From positions 1-40,731 of the forward strand of contig NZ_JAMFTQ010000020.1 of assembly GCF_024160105.1 (NCBI RefSeq): DNA of 40,731 nt. Reading direction: 5' to 3'. Shown piece by piece: positions 32,310 to 40,731 of the stretch. The position numbers were made by a program, and so were the translations under genes. Position 1 is the stretch's first letter. Each line of letters begins with the position of its first letter. The DNA comes from Corynebacterium stercoris. Its GTDB lineage: Bacteria > Actinomycetota > Actinomycetes > Mycobacteriales > Mycobacteriaceae. Below the pieces are notes generated by a model. It did not search any database. It was not told where the DNA came from and saw only the letters and a list, made by a program, of their open reading frames with translations.

Positions 32310-33481
32310 GCTGGCTGGACACGCACGCGACCACAGCGCTCGAGGCCTGGCGCGATCAGGGGCTCGAGCGCACGCCCGCGGTGTTCGCCTCGGCGCAAGA
32401 CCCGGTAGCCACCATCGACGGTGCCGAGCGTGTGCTCTTCAGCTCCTCCAACTATTTGGGTCTGAGCACGGACCAGCACGTTGTCGCTGCTGCCCGTGGT
32501 GCGCTTGAGCGTTACGGCGCGGGCTCGGGCGGCTCGCGGCTCACCACCGGCACCACCGCCGAACACCGGTTGGTGGAGGAGGCCTTCGCTCGCTTCCTCG
32601 GCTACCCGGACGCAGTGTTCTTTTCCTCCGGCTTCCACGCCAACACGGCGGTGCTGCACACGCTCGCCGGCCCGGATCTGACGATTTTCTCCGACGAACG
32701 CAATCACGCCAGCATCATCGACGGCTGTCGCCTAGCCAAGCAGGCCGGGGCCGCGACGAAGGTGTACCGGCACCGCGATCCGGCGCACCTCGCCGAGCTG
32801 CTGGACCAGCACGCCGCTGCGAACACCGGCGCCCGGGCGCTGGTTGTCTCCGACGGGTTGTTCTCCATGGACGGCACGCTCGCGCCGCTGCCTGAGCTGA
32901 CTGAGGTCTGCCGCGCATACGGTGTGGCCCTCATGGTCGATGACGCGCACGGCACCGGCACGTTGGGCGCCACTGGTCGCGGCATCGTCGAGCACTTCGG
33001 GTTGCAGGACACGCCGCCCGACATCCTGGTGGCCACCGCGTCGAAGGCGCTCGGCGCGGAGGGCGGGGCAGTGGCAACGACGAGGCATGTAGCGGACATG
33101 CTGCGGCAGCAGGCGAGGCCGTATGTGTACTCGACGTCGACAAGTGCCGCGAACTGCGCGGCGGTGCGCGCGGCGATCGAGGTCCTGGAGCGCACGGCGC
33201 ACTCCGACGACGGCCCGGTGCGTGCACTCCACCGCAATGTCGCCCGGCTTGCATGCGCGCTCGGCTACACCGAATGGCCCAGTCCTATCATTCCTATCTG
33301 GATCGGCGACGAGGCCGAAGCGATGGCCGCCGCAGCGGCGCTGCGCGAAGCGGGGTTTTTCGTTCCGGCGATCCGCTATCCAACCGTGCCGCGCGGCAAG
33401 GCGATGTTGCGCGTGACCGTGATGGCCACGCACACAATCGGGCAGATTGAAGCGCTGGTGGAGGCTCTCGAACGTCGGTAA
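32306..33481 (+). CDS. bioF: 8-amino-7-oxononanoate synthase
   Basis: PLP enzyme joining pimeloyl-CoA and alanine. The 391-residue alpha-oxoamine synthase has SSSNYLGLS, GSGGSRLTTGTTAEH, DERNHASIIDG, MVDDAHGTGTLG and the Schiff-base lysine in TASKALGAEGG (about residue 247). It is the second gene of bioWF, overlapping bioW. bioA, bioD and bioB are not in the window. Confidence 0.95.
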   Translation: MSWLDTHATTALEAWRDQGLERTPAVFASAQDPVATIDGAERVLFSSSNYLGLSTDQHVVAAARGALERYGAGSGGSRLTTGTTAEHRLVEEAFARFLGYPDAVFFSSGFHANTAVLHTLAGPDLTIFSDERNHASIIDGCRLAKQAGAATKVYRHRDPAHLAELLDQHAAANTGARALVVSDGLFSMDGTLAPLPELTEVCRAYGVALMVDDAHGTGTLGATGRGIVEHFGLQDTPPDILVATASKALGAEGGAVATTRHVADMLRQQARPYVYSTSTSAANCAAVRAAIEVLERTAHSDDGPVRALHRNVARLACALGYTEWPSPIIPIWIGDEAEAMAAAAALREAGFFVPAIRYPTVPRGKAMLRVTVMATHTIGQIEALVEALERR

Positions 33482-33527
33482 GCAGGGCCCGCGATTCGAC
33501 GCTTTCGGCGTGAAACGGGGCCCTGCT
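33481..33527. terminator. hairpin between convergent bioF and gluD
   Basis: AGCAGGGCCC (33481-33490) pairs perfectly with GGGCCCTGCT (33518-33527), a 10-bp GC stem with a 27-base loop. It starts on the last base of the bioF stop and lies before the gluD stop, so it may serve both strands. Confidence 0.6.
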
Positions 33528-33548
33528 GTGGGAGGTTATGCGGTCGCG

Positions 33549-34505
33549 CTAGTGGCCGCGGTCCGGGTTCTCCAGCGGGGTGTAGCCGGGTGCGTGCCAG
33601 TCGACGTTGACCGAGTCCTTGGTTTCGAGGCCGACACCGGCGCCCGCGGCCTCGGGGACCTTGGCGAAGATGTTGCGGCGGGCGCGGCCGGCGCGCAGCT
33701 GCTTCTCCACACGCTCGGCGAGCATGGTCAGCGCGTAGTTGATGATGATCATGATGAGGCCGACCACAAACAGGGACGCGAGGTAGTTCTGGTTTGCGGA
33801 GGCGGACTGGGTGCCGGAGCGGACGACCTCGACGTAGCCGATCTGGTAGCCGAGCGCGGTGTCCTTGAGCGCGATGACCATCTGGGCGATGAGCGCCGGG
33901 AGCATTGCCGCGATGGACTGCGGCAGCAGGATGGTCCACATCGTCTGCCAGTGCGACATGCCGAGCGCGCGGGCTGCTTCCGTCTGGCCCTTCGGGAGGG
34001 AGCGGATGCCGGCGCGGAGAATCTCGGCGATGACGGAGCCGTTGTACAGCGTCAGCGCGATGGTCACGGCCCAGAACGCGAGGCCGCGCGGCGGAACGAC
34101 GTTATAGATCGCGAACAGCTGGTACAGGAAGATCATCAGCAGCAGCACCGGGATGGCGCGGAAGAACTCGACGATCACGGCGCAGAGGCCGCGCACGAGG
34201 CGGGATTCCGCGAGGCGGCCGAGGCCGAACACGACACCGAAAATGATCGCAAGGATGATGCTGGTGACCGCTGCCTTGATGGTGCCCCACAGGCCGGGGA
34301 GGATGTACGTTTTCCACGTGTTGGCGTGGAGGAACGGGGTCCACTTCGCGGCGTCGAGTTGGCCCTTGGAGCCCAAGGTTGCCAAGACCCACCAGGCAAC
34401 CAGCGCGATGACGACGAGGGTGATGGCGGTGTAGATGCGGTTGAGCATCACGCCTCGGGGGCCGGGAGCGTCGTAGAGGACTGTAGCGCGTACTTCGTTC
34501 GCCAT
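33549..34505 (-). CDS. gluD: glutamate ABC transporter permease GluD
   Basis: A 318-residue polar amino-acid permease. Five or six membrane segments and the EAA loop ([22 protein letters not shown], about residues 187-208) that contacts GluA are visible, plus a hydrophilic C-terminal tail of about 45 residues. Its ATG touches the gluC stop (TAATG). Together with GluABC it imports glutamate. Confidence 0.93.
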   Translation of the reverse strand: MANEVRATVLYDAPGPRGVMLNRIYTAITLVVIALVAWWVLATLGSKGQLDAAKWTPFLHANTWKTYILPGLWGTIKAAVTSIILAIIFGVVFGLGRLAESRLVRGLCAVIVEFFRAIPVLLLMIFLYQLFAIYNVVPPRGLAFWAVTIALTLYNGSVIAEILRAGIRSLPKGQTEAARALGMSHWQTMWTILLPQSIAAMLPALIAQMVIALKDTALGYQIGYVEVVRSGTQSASANQNYLASLFVVGLIMIIINYALTMLAERVEKQLRAGRARRNIFAKVPEAAGAGVGLETKDSVNVDWHAPGYTPLENPDRGH

Positions 34506-35191
34506 TACTTCTTCACCGCCAGACGGTCAGCGAGACGGCCCACGAGGAGGCCCATGGGCAGGGTCAAAATGATGAAGCCGAGCGCGAACACGCCGAAGAT
34601 GACGAAAAGCTGGTTCGCGTGGAACTCAATGGTGGACTTCATCAGCAGTGAGGCCTCGGCAACGCCGATCGCGGACGCGATTGTCGTGTTCTTGGTCAGC
34701 GCAATGAGCGTGTTGCCCAAGGGCACCAGTGCCGCGCGCCAGGCCTGGGGGAAGATGATCTGGGTGAACGTCTGCCCGAAGCTCAAGCCGAGGGAGCGGG
34801 CCGCCTCAGCCTGGCCGAAGTGCACGGTGTTGATGCCGCTTCGCAGCGACTCGGCCACGAAGCACGAGGTGTAGAGAATGAATCCCAGCACGGCCAGGCG
34901 GAAATTCTGGTCCACCAGGAACGTGCTGGAATCGCGGCTGGCCAACTGGAGACCCAGGTTCTGGTACAGGCCGAAGCTGCAGAACAGGATCACGAGTGTC
35001 AGCGGCGTGTTGCGCACCGTGTTGATGTACAGCGCGGAAATGGAGCGCAGGATACCGACGGGGGAGACACGCATGGCGGTCAGGATCGTGCCCAGCACGA
35101 GCGAGCCGATCGCCGAGTAGACGGTGAGCCTGATCGTGGTCCAAAAAGCTGGCCATAGCTTGGGCAGCAGATCTGCCCACAGTGCATCCAT
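34505..35191 (-). CDS. gluC: glutamate ABC transporter permease GluC
   Basis: A 228-residue permease of the HisM/GluC type with five membrane segments and the EAA loop [20 protein letters not shown] (about residues 130-149). It pairs with GluD in the membrane. A 72-nt gap with a hairpin separates it from gluB. Confidence 0.93.
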   Translation of the reverse strand: MDALWADLLPKLWPAFWTTIRLTVYSAIGSLVLGTILTAMRVSPVGILRSISALYINTVRNTPLTLVILFCSFGLYQNLGLQLASRDSSTFLVDQNFRLAVLGFILYTSCFVAESLRSGINTVHFGQAEAARSLGLSFGQTFTQIIFPQAWRAALVPLGNTLIALTKNTTIASAIGVAEASLLMKSTIEFHANQLFVIFGVFALGFIILTLPMGLLVGRLADRLAVKK

Positions 35192-35231
35192 TGCGTTGGG
35201 TCTCCTACGTCGAAAAGCGAAAGCTCCCGTG

Positions 35232-35254
35232 GCGGGCCTGGGTGCAGCCCGCCG
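35232..35254 (-). promoter_or_regulatory. intercistronic hairpin between gluB and gluC
   Basis: GGCGGGC (35232-35238) and GCCCGCC (35248-35254) form a 7-bp stem with a 9-base loop. Such hairpins after binding-protein genes commonly stabilise upstream mRNA or reduce permease expression; that role is inferred here. Confidence 0.5.
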
Positions 35255-35263
35255 GTGAGCGGA

Positions 35264-36163
35264 TTAGTTCAGGAAGGACAGGTCGCCAGGCTTGTTCTTC
35301 TCGACGCCCTCGCCGCCGGCGACGTTGTCGTTGACGAACCTGTCGAAGGAGCCGTCGTCGTACATCGCCTGCAGGGCCTTGTTGATGGCCTCGGTGCCGG
35401 CCGCGTCGTCCTTCTTCAGGCCGATGCCGTAGTGCTCATCGGTGAACGGCTTGCCGTCCTTCTCCAGGCCGACAACCTTGAAGGTGCCCGGGGACTGCGC
35501 GGAGTAGCCGCCGAGGATGGTCGCGTCCGTGGTCAGGGCGTCGACATTGCCCTGGCGGAGTGCCTCAACGCAGGAGGAGTAGGTGTCGTACTCCTGGAGC
35601 TGGACGCCCGGGAGGGTGTCCTTGACCTTCTGGGCCGGGGTGGAGCCGGTGACGGAGCAGAGGATCTTGCCGTCGAGGTCCTCGAGGCCCTTGATGTCGT
35701 TGTTCGCTTCCTGCACCAGCAGCGCCTGGTGGGTGAGCAGGTACGGGCCGCCGAAGTTCACTGCCTCGGAGCGGGACTTGTTGATGGAGTAGGTGGCGGT
35801 GATCATGTCCACCTCACCGTTCTGGATCAGGGTCTCGCGCTGCGCGGACGGGGTCTCGCGCCAGGTGATCTCCGGCTCGTTCCAGCCGTTGTCCTTGGCG
35901 ATGGAGTTGACCACGTAGGTGGCAATGTCCACGTCCAAGCCGGACATGGAGCCGTCCGGGTTGCGCAGGCCCAGGCCCGGCTGGTCGAACTTGGTGCCGA
36001 GGGTGACCTTGCCGGCCTCGATGTGGGCGAGCAGGCCGTCGCCGGCCGGGGCGGCGCCGGAGCCCGCGGTGGAGGAGCCGCTGTCGGACCCGCCGCAGGC
36101 GGCCAGCGTGAGGCTCATTGCAGCTGCCGCGGTGGCGGCCATGACGCGGAATGCACGGTTCAT
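35264..36163 (-). CDS. gluB: glutamate-binding lipoprotein GluB
   Basis: A 299-residue solute-binding lipoprotein (SBP family 3). The signal peptide ends in the lipobox LTLAAC (about residues 18-23), followed by a Gly/Ser-rich linker and the ligand-binding lobes (GTKFDQPGLGLRNPDGSMSGLDVDIA, then RETLIQNGEVDMITATYSI). AAGGAG precedes the ATG. It captures glutamate outside the cell and passes it to GluCD. Confidence 0.94.
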   Translation of the reverse strand: MNRAFRVMAATAAAAMSLTLAACGGSDSGSSTAGSGAAPAGDGLLAHIEAGKVTLGTKFDQPGLGLRNPDGSMSGLDVDIATYVVNSIAKDNGWNEPEITWRETPSAQRETLIQNGEVDMITATYSINKSRSEAVNFGGPYLLTHQALLVQEANNDIKGLEDLDGKILCSVTGSTPAQKVKDTLPGVQLQEYDTYSSCVEALRQGNVDALTTDATILGGYSAQSPGTFKVVGLEKDGKPFTDEHYGIGLKKDDAAGTEAINKALQAMYDDGSFDRFVNDNVAGGEGVEKNKPGDLSFLN

Positions 36164-36194
36164 CGTTGATCTCCTTAGCTAGTGAGGCAGAGAA

Positions 36195-36944
<750 letters not shown>

Positions 36945-37083
36945 GGGCAATACATTTACAACAAAACCGTGACGCAGACTACAACTTGGCCGAAAAGTTA
37001 CGTCGGGGGTACGCGGGCGCGTGTCGACGATTCCTTGTGCCGACTCAAGTTTTCCGCGGTTATGCCACCGCATGCTGGGCCGT

Positions 37084-37089
37084 TAGACT
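37084..37089 (+). promoter_or_regulatory. -10 box giving a leaderless miaB start
   Basis: TAGACT is followed by 7 nt and GTG at 37097. Confidence 0.45.
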
Positions 37090-37096
37090 CTTGGCC

Positions 37097-38641
37097 GTGT
37101 CTACGGCGATTACCCCCACCCCCGCCCGCACCTACGAGGTGCGCACGTTCGGCTGCCAGATGAACGTCCACGACTCCGAGCGGCTCTCCGGCATGCTCGA
37201 AGACGCGGGCTACGTAGCCGCCGACGCTGGTGAAACTCCCGATCTCGTGGTTTTCAACACCTGCGCGGTGCGCGACAACGCCGACCAGCGCCTCTACGGC
37301 ACGCTCGGCCAGCTGAAGCATGTCAAGGACGCGCACCCGGGCATGCAGATCGCCGTCGGCGGGTGCCTGGCGCAGAAGGACAAGGACGCGGTGGTCACCC
37401 GCGCCCCGTGGGTGGACGCAGTCTTCGGCACCCACAACCTCTCCGCGCTGCCGGCGCTTCTTGACCGCGCTCGCGTCGAGGACGCCGCCCAGGTCGAAAT
37501 CGCCGAGGCGCTAGAGGTCTTCCCCTCCGTGCTGCCGGCCAAGCGTGAGTCCTCCTACGCCGGCTGGGTGAGCGTGTCCGTGGGCTGCAATAACACGTGC
37601 ACGTTCTGCATCGTGCCGTCCTTGCGCGGCAAAGAGATTGACCGCCGCCCGGGCGACATTCTCGCCGAGGTGCAGGCGCTGGTGGACCAGGGTGTCTCCG
37701 AGATCACCCTCTTGGGCCAGAATGTGAACGCGTACGGCGTGCACTTCGTCGACCCCGACATGGAGCGCGACCGCTCCGCGTTTTCAAAGCTGCTGCGCGC
37801 ATGCGGCGACATCGAGGGCCTCGAGCGCGTCCGCTTCACCTCTCCGCACCCAGCAGAGTTCACCTCCGATGTCATCGACGCCATGGCCGAGACCCCGAAC
37901 GTCTGCCCCCAGTTGCACATGCCGCTGCAGTCCGGCTCCGACAAGGTGCTCAAGGACATGCGCCGCAGCTACCGCTCGAAGAAATTCCTGGCGATTCTCG
38001 ACGAGGTCCGCTCCAAGCTCCCGCACGCCTCCATCACCACCGACATCATCGTGGGCTTCCCCGGCGAGACGGAGGAGGATTTCCAGGCGACTCTCGATGT
38101 CGTCGAGAAGGCGCGCTTTACCTCCGCGTTCACGTTCCAATACTCGCCGCGTCCCGGAACCCCGGCCGCGGAGATGGGCGACCAGGTGCCCAAGGCCGTG
38201 GTGCAGGAGCGTTTCGAGCGCCTCCTCGCACTCCAGGAGCGGATCTCCGCGGAGGAGAACGCCAAGCTCGTCGGCACCGAGGTGGAGCTTCTTGTCCAGG
38301 ACGGCGGCGGTAAGAAGAACGCCGACACCAAGCGCCTTTCCGGCCGCGCCCGCGACGGCCGCCTCGTGCACTTCGCCGTCGTTGACGCTCCTGAGGCGCC
38401 CGGTGCCATCGACCGCGACATCCGCCCCGGCGACTACGTTCACGTCCGCGTGACCGATGCCGCGCCGCACTACCTGATCGCCGACTCCGGTGTCCTGTCC
38501 CACCGTCGCACCAAGGCCGGCGACAACTCCGCCGCGGGCCAGGTGCTCACCACCGCGCCCGTCGGCGTGGGCCTCGGCTTGCCGACGATCGGCCGACCCG
38601 ACGCCGTCCCCGCAGCCACTAGCGGGTGCTGCGGGGAGTAG
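37097..38641 (+). CDS. miaB: tRNA-2-methylthio-N6-dimethylallyladenosine synthase
   Basis: Radical-SAM methylthiotransferase acting on A37 of tRNAs. The 514-residue protein has the N-terminal cluster ligands in FGCQMN, NTCAVRD and GGCLAQKD, the radical-SAM motif CNNTCTFC (C-x3-C-x2-C, about residues 165-172), and a TRAM domain near the end. The GTG at 37097 is chosen from the family start ([12 protein letters not shown]) and the leaderless -10 box; the frame upstream to 36938 overlaps gluA and is not credible. The C-terminus ends in SGCCGE. Confidence 0.95.
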   Translation: MSTAITPTPARTYEVRTFGCQMNVHDSERLSGMLEDAGYVAADAGETPDLVVFNTCAVRDNADQRLYGTLGQLKHVKDAHPGMQIAVGGCLAQKDKDAVVTRAPWVDAVFGTHNLSALPALLDRARVEDAAQVEIAEALEVFPSVLPAKRESSYAGWVSVSVGCNNTCTFCIVPSLRGKEIDRRPGDILAEVQALVDQGVSEITLLGQNVNAYGVHFVDPDMERDRSAFSKLLRACGDIEGLERVRFTSPHPAEFTSDVIDAMAETPNVCPQLHMPLQSGSDKVLKDMRRSYRSKKFLAILDEVRSKLPHASITTDIIVGFPGETEEDFQATLDVVEKARFTSAFTFQYSPRPGTPAAEMGDQVPKAVVQERFERLLALQERISAEENAKLVGTEVELLVQDGGGKKNADTKRLSGRARDGRLVHFAVVDAPEAPGAIDRDIRPGDYVHVRVTDAAPHYLIADSGVLSHRRTKAGDNSAAGQVLTTAPVGVGLGLPTIGRPDAVPAATSGCCGE

Positions 38642-38665
38642 GGCTACAGCAGACGGCAGAAACCG

Positions 38666-39049
38666 CTACTGCGATGCCAACTGCTGAGCTCGCCCGTGCG
38701 TGATGCCCATAAGATGCCCAACGTCCCGATATGAGAGACCAGATTCATGGAGGGCTCTTGACGTTGCTGCTGCAGTTTCATTCGCGCGTCTTTGTGCTGC
38801 CTTCGCCGCCGCTTGAGCTCTCTGGTGTTCTTGAAGCACCTCGTAGTCGCCCATTAGAACGACTTCTACAACAGAAGATTCTGGGTGTTCTGTTAGCTCA
38901 GGAAAGAGGGTGAGCGCGTCCCTCACGGCGTCCTGAACCTGATCTAGTCGGCGCGTCTGAGTGAGAAGGCCGGGTTCTTCCTCGAGTTGGATGATCCACC
39001 AGCCTTCTGCGCGTTCAACGTTTGCGTGAAACGAATTTTCGGGACTCAT
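38666..39049 (-). CDS. hicB: HicB-like antitoxin
   Basis: A 127-residue protein with a HicB-type N-terminal partial RNase-H fold (GWWIIQLEEEPGLLTQTRRLDQVQDAV, about residues 16-43) and a C-terminal helix-turn-helix (LSYRDVGHLMGITHGRAQQLA, about 105-125), so it can both bind the toxin and repress its own operon. The ATG overlaps the hicA stop by 4 nt (ATGA). The central stretch is Ala/Gln/Arg-rich and helical. Confidence 0.8.
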   Translation of the reverse strand: MSPENSFHANVERAEGWWIIQLEEEPGLLTQTRRLDQVQDAVRDALTLFPELTEHPESSVVEVVLMGDYEVLQEHQRAQAAAKAAQRRANETAAATSRALHESGLSYRDVGHLMGITHGRAQQLASQ

Positions 39050-39237
39050 TCCATACCTACCTGTTTGTAGATCTTCGCAGCCAGCTTGTTTGGGATTTCG
39101 CTATGGCGAGGCACTGTCGTGTATTCGGTACCGACCCAGACTCGTGTGTGAGACGCGCCTTCTTTGATTTTCAGTTCCTGACCTGTGGCCTTGGCAAACC
39201 TTGCGATCTTCTTCAAGACCTCGGTCCTTTTTGTCAC
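39046..39237 (-). CDS. hicA: HicA-like mRNA interferase toxin
   Basis: A 63-residue double-stranded-RNA-binding-type toxin. It carries the catalytic-His region GASHTRVWV and the conserved VPRHSEIPNKLAAKIYKQVG of the HicA family. The start is GTG at 39237, 7 nt after a -10 box TAGCCT (39250-39245, minus strand), so it is leaderless; a longer frame on the same strand runs into the neighbouring gene and is rejected. It precedes hicB, the usual toxin-first order. Confidence 0.82.
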   Translation of the reverse strand: MTKRTEVLKKIARFAKATGQELKIKEGASHTRVWVGTEYTTVPRHSEIPNKLAAKIYKQVGME

Positions 39238-39244
39238 GTCCCCT

Positions 39245-39250
39245 AGGCTA
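39245..39250 (-). promoter_or_regulatory. -10 box of the hicAB operon
   Basis: On the minus strand TAGCCT is followed by 7 nt and the GTG at 39237. Confidence 0.4.
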
Positions 39251-39370
39251 ATCCGATTTGACTTGGGCTGTCTAGTGCTCTTTGACAGAATCGGGCGGAC
39301 AACGCTTGAGATCTCCGAGCGTCTAGAGTGAATCCCGGAGTTTAAGCAATCCAATCTAAGGAGACCCGAC

Positions 39371-40012
39371 GTGAGCGAAGCAGCAGCACCTAAGGACGCA
39401 CGGGCACTCGCAGAGGCTGAGCGCAAGGCGAGCGCCACGCTAGCCGACGGCGTCTTCCGCTGGATCCTTCTCGCCTGCGCCGCGCTCTTCTTCGTTGCGA
39501 TGTTCTTGCCGTTCGCTGCCGATGTGTCCGGCTTGCAATTCCTTGCCGTCAGCGAAGCCTCCCGCGCGGTTGAGGGCAAGCTCACCGAGTACCTCTTCGT
39601 CTGGTTCGGCTTCATCGGCCTTGTCGTGCTCACCACAATCGCCATGCTGACGAAGCGGTACCGCATTGCCGTGCCGGGGTGGATGATCACCGGCATCGCG
39701 ATGGTCTTCTCGATCCTCGCGCTCTGGCTGCGGCGCTCCTCCACTACCTGGGAGCACGGTTACCACCACGGACCCGGTATCTACCTGGCGATGCTGCCCG
39801 TGGTTGTCGCCGTCTTCGCTTACCTGCCGGCGATCTTCCGCCGCGCGGAGGAGCAGACCGCGATCGCCGAGCAGCGCGCCGCGCTGCAAGGCACCGACGC
39901 CATCGCGGTTGCTCAGCGAGCCGCCACCGAGCGCTCGCACGAACAGAACCCCTTGCTCATCGACGACCGCCGCAAGCGCGCCGCCGAGCGCCACAAGCGC
40001 GCAGAAGGTTAG
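39371..40012 (+). CDS. conserved membrane protein (Rv2732c-like)
   Basis: A 213-residue protein with four membrane segments (about 28-50, 72-92, 99-120 and 134-155) and a charged, helical C-terminal tail (about 156-213, rich in Ala/Glu/Arg). A protein of this type follows miaB in mycobacteria (Rv2732c) and corynebacteria; function unknown. The GTG at 39371 follows AAGGAG. Its stop overlaps the stop of the convergent acetyltransferase remnant (40009-40012). Confidence 0.85.
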   Translation: MSEAAAPKDARALAEAERKASATLADGVFRWILLACAALFFVAMFLPFAADVSGLQFLAVSEASRAVEGKLTEYLFVWFGFIGLVVLTTIAMLTKRYRIAVPGWMITGIAMVFSILALWLRRSSTTWEHGYHHGPGIYLAMLPVVVAVFAYLPAIFRRAEEQTAIAEQRAALQGTDAIAVAQRAATERSHEQNPLLIDDRRKRAAERHKRAEG

Positions 40013-40602
40013 TCCCCGCTCGGTAGGTCCCCGCTCGGAAGCTGCTGCCACGCCGTCGTCGACGACACCGCCTCGGCACCGATCCGTGCAGTGATCGCTC
40101 GAGCAGCAGGGGAGTCAGCGGGGTAGGAGATGTAGATGGTTTCCAGGTCCTCCCACACCGCGCGGGCCCGCGCGATGGTCCCGCCGATGAGTGCTGTGCC
40201 AATGTCGCGTTCGCGGTACTCCGGCAGCACATAGATCAGCCCGAGCTCGCAGACGGCGTCGTCGTCGGAGGAGTAGTGCACGGCCTCGCACAGGCCGACG
40301 ATGGTTGGCTCGCCATTCGCGTCCTGAACCCGGGCGATGCCGGTGAGCTGCTGGCCGCCGCGGTCCATTAGCCGCGCACCGGCGTCGGTGATGCGATCGA
40401 GATCCCACTCGATGGTGTCCATCCGCAGCTCGCCGCGCGGGTAGTCTCGCGATGCCGCTGTGAGCAGAGCGCTGAACTGTTCGGTCTCGCGTTCCCACGC
40501 TGCCTCGCCTCCCGGGTAGGTGTCAGAGGCGGCCAGCGCAGCCGCGAAGCCGGGGCCCTCGACAACCGAGATCTCCAGAACCCCATAGTCATGCCCCAAT
40601 AA
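40009..40602 (-). pseudogene. GNAT acetyltransferase, 5' end cut by IS30-type element
   Basis: The frame encodes a GNAT domain: VCELGLIYVLPEYRERDIGTALI is the acetyl-CoA-binding region, followed by ARAVWEDLETIYISYPADSP. Upstream sequence to about 40600 looks native (GPGFAAALAASDTYPGGEAAW), but beyond that the frame enters the IS in a wrong phase, so the natural start is missing. Related proteins are about twice as long. The C-terminus has a duplicated LPSGD, encoded by a 15-bp direct repeat (40013-40040). It may be non-functional; the exact junction is uncertain. Confidence 0.6.
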
Positions 40603-40615
40603 TGGCGAGGCGGTG

Positions 40616-40731
40616 TCATGCGGTGTTTGCGCCACGTTTGAATACTTCGTGGAGTATCTCACGTGGGGTTGCGCCGTTGAGGATTTGGCGGGGTGTTTCA
40701 TTGAGCTCGTTTTGCACCCAGGCCACGTGTT
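40616..40731 (-). CDS. IS30 family transposase, C-terminal end (runs off window)
   Basis: Thirty-seven codons before a TGA at 40618-40616 read HVAWVQNELNETPRQILNG, then ATPREILHEVFKRGANTA. This is the typical end of IS30-family transposases (the N-x-x-PR-x-IL-x-x-x-TP-x-E pattern after the catalytic glutamate). The gene continues beyond the window. The element appears inserted in the acetyltransferase gene. Confidence 0.8.
   Translation of the reverse strand, partial: HVAWVQNELNETPRQILNGATPREILHEVFKRGANTA

Noticed and set aside
36945..37096. Upstream extension of miaB to 36938
   Set aside because: It would overlap the start of the divergent gluA and lacks similarity to MiaB; the leaderless GTG at 37097 gives the family start.

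Overview
The window is a chromosomal segment of a high-GC Gram-positive bacterium, almost certainly a Corynebacterium. Evidence for this: the dapB-thyX-dapA-rnj-ftsK block, the pgsA-cinA-clgR-pspA block, DUF3046-recA-recX, a gluABCD glutamate transporter followed by miaB, a bioYMN biotin importer, and many genes whose -10 box lies 6-8 nt upstream of the start codon, as in leaderless mRNAs. No rRNA, tRNA or CRISPR array was seen.

Layout. 1-125: left end of an IS (transposase N-terminus pointing out of the window). 276-2610: pnp. 2664-6919: an accessory island. It holds two polytopic membrane proteins related to the membrane module of actinobacterial copper nitrite reductases, a membrane-anchored type-1 copper cupredoxin, a broken third membrane paralogue cut by an IS remnant, a winged-helix regulator with conserved Cys, and a cupin. 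No nitrite reductase catalytic domain is present. 6970-9129: an MpaB-type oxygenase, a small membrane protein and an AMIN-like lipoprotein. 9219-13813: lysine/DNA precursor genes and RNase J. 13912-14831: two tandem paralogous secreted proteins. 14853-18725: a TIGR03085 protein and FtsK. 18740-23521: a DJ-1 protein, a TerC metal transporter under a yybP-ykoY (Mn2+) riboswitch, a YciI-like protein, pgsA, cinA, clgR and pspA. 23909-27076: a pair of secreted lamin-tail-domain proteins, the first an internally deleted copy of the second. 27159-33481: the biotin genes bioYMN and bioWF around DUF3046-recA-recX, both biotin operons carrying a TGAAC-N3-GTT-type BioQ operator. 33549-36944: gluABCD. 37097-40012: miaB, a HicAB toxin-antitoxin pair and an Rv2732c-like membrane protein. 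40009-40731: an acetyltransferase remnant and the C-terminus of an IS30 transposase.

How parts work together. bioW and bioF would make pimeloyl-CoA and 8-amino-7-oxononanoate, while bioYMN imports biotin; both appear to be controlled by the same repressor. clgR-pspA is the envelope-stress module known from mycobacteria. The copper/nitrite-type island has near-identical promoter elements in front of the regulator and two membrane genes, which suggests one regulon run by the Cys-containing regulator. Mobile-element scars mark both window ends and the middle of that island.
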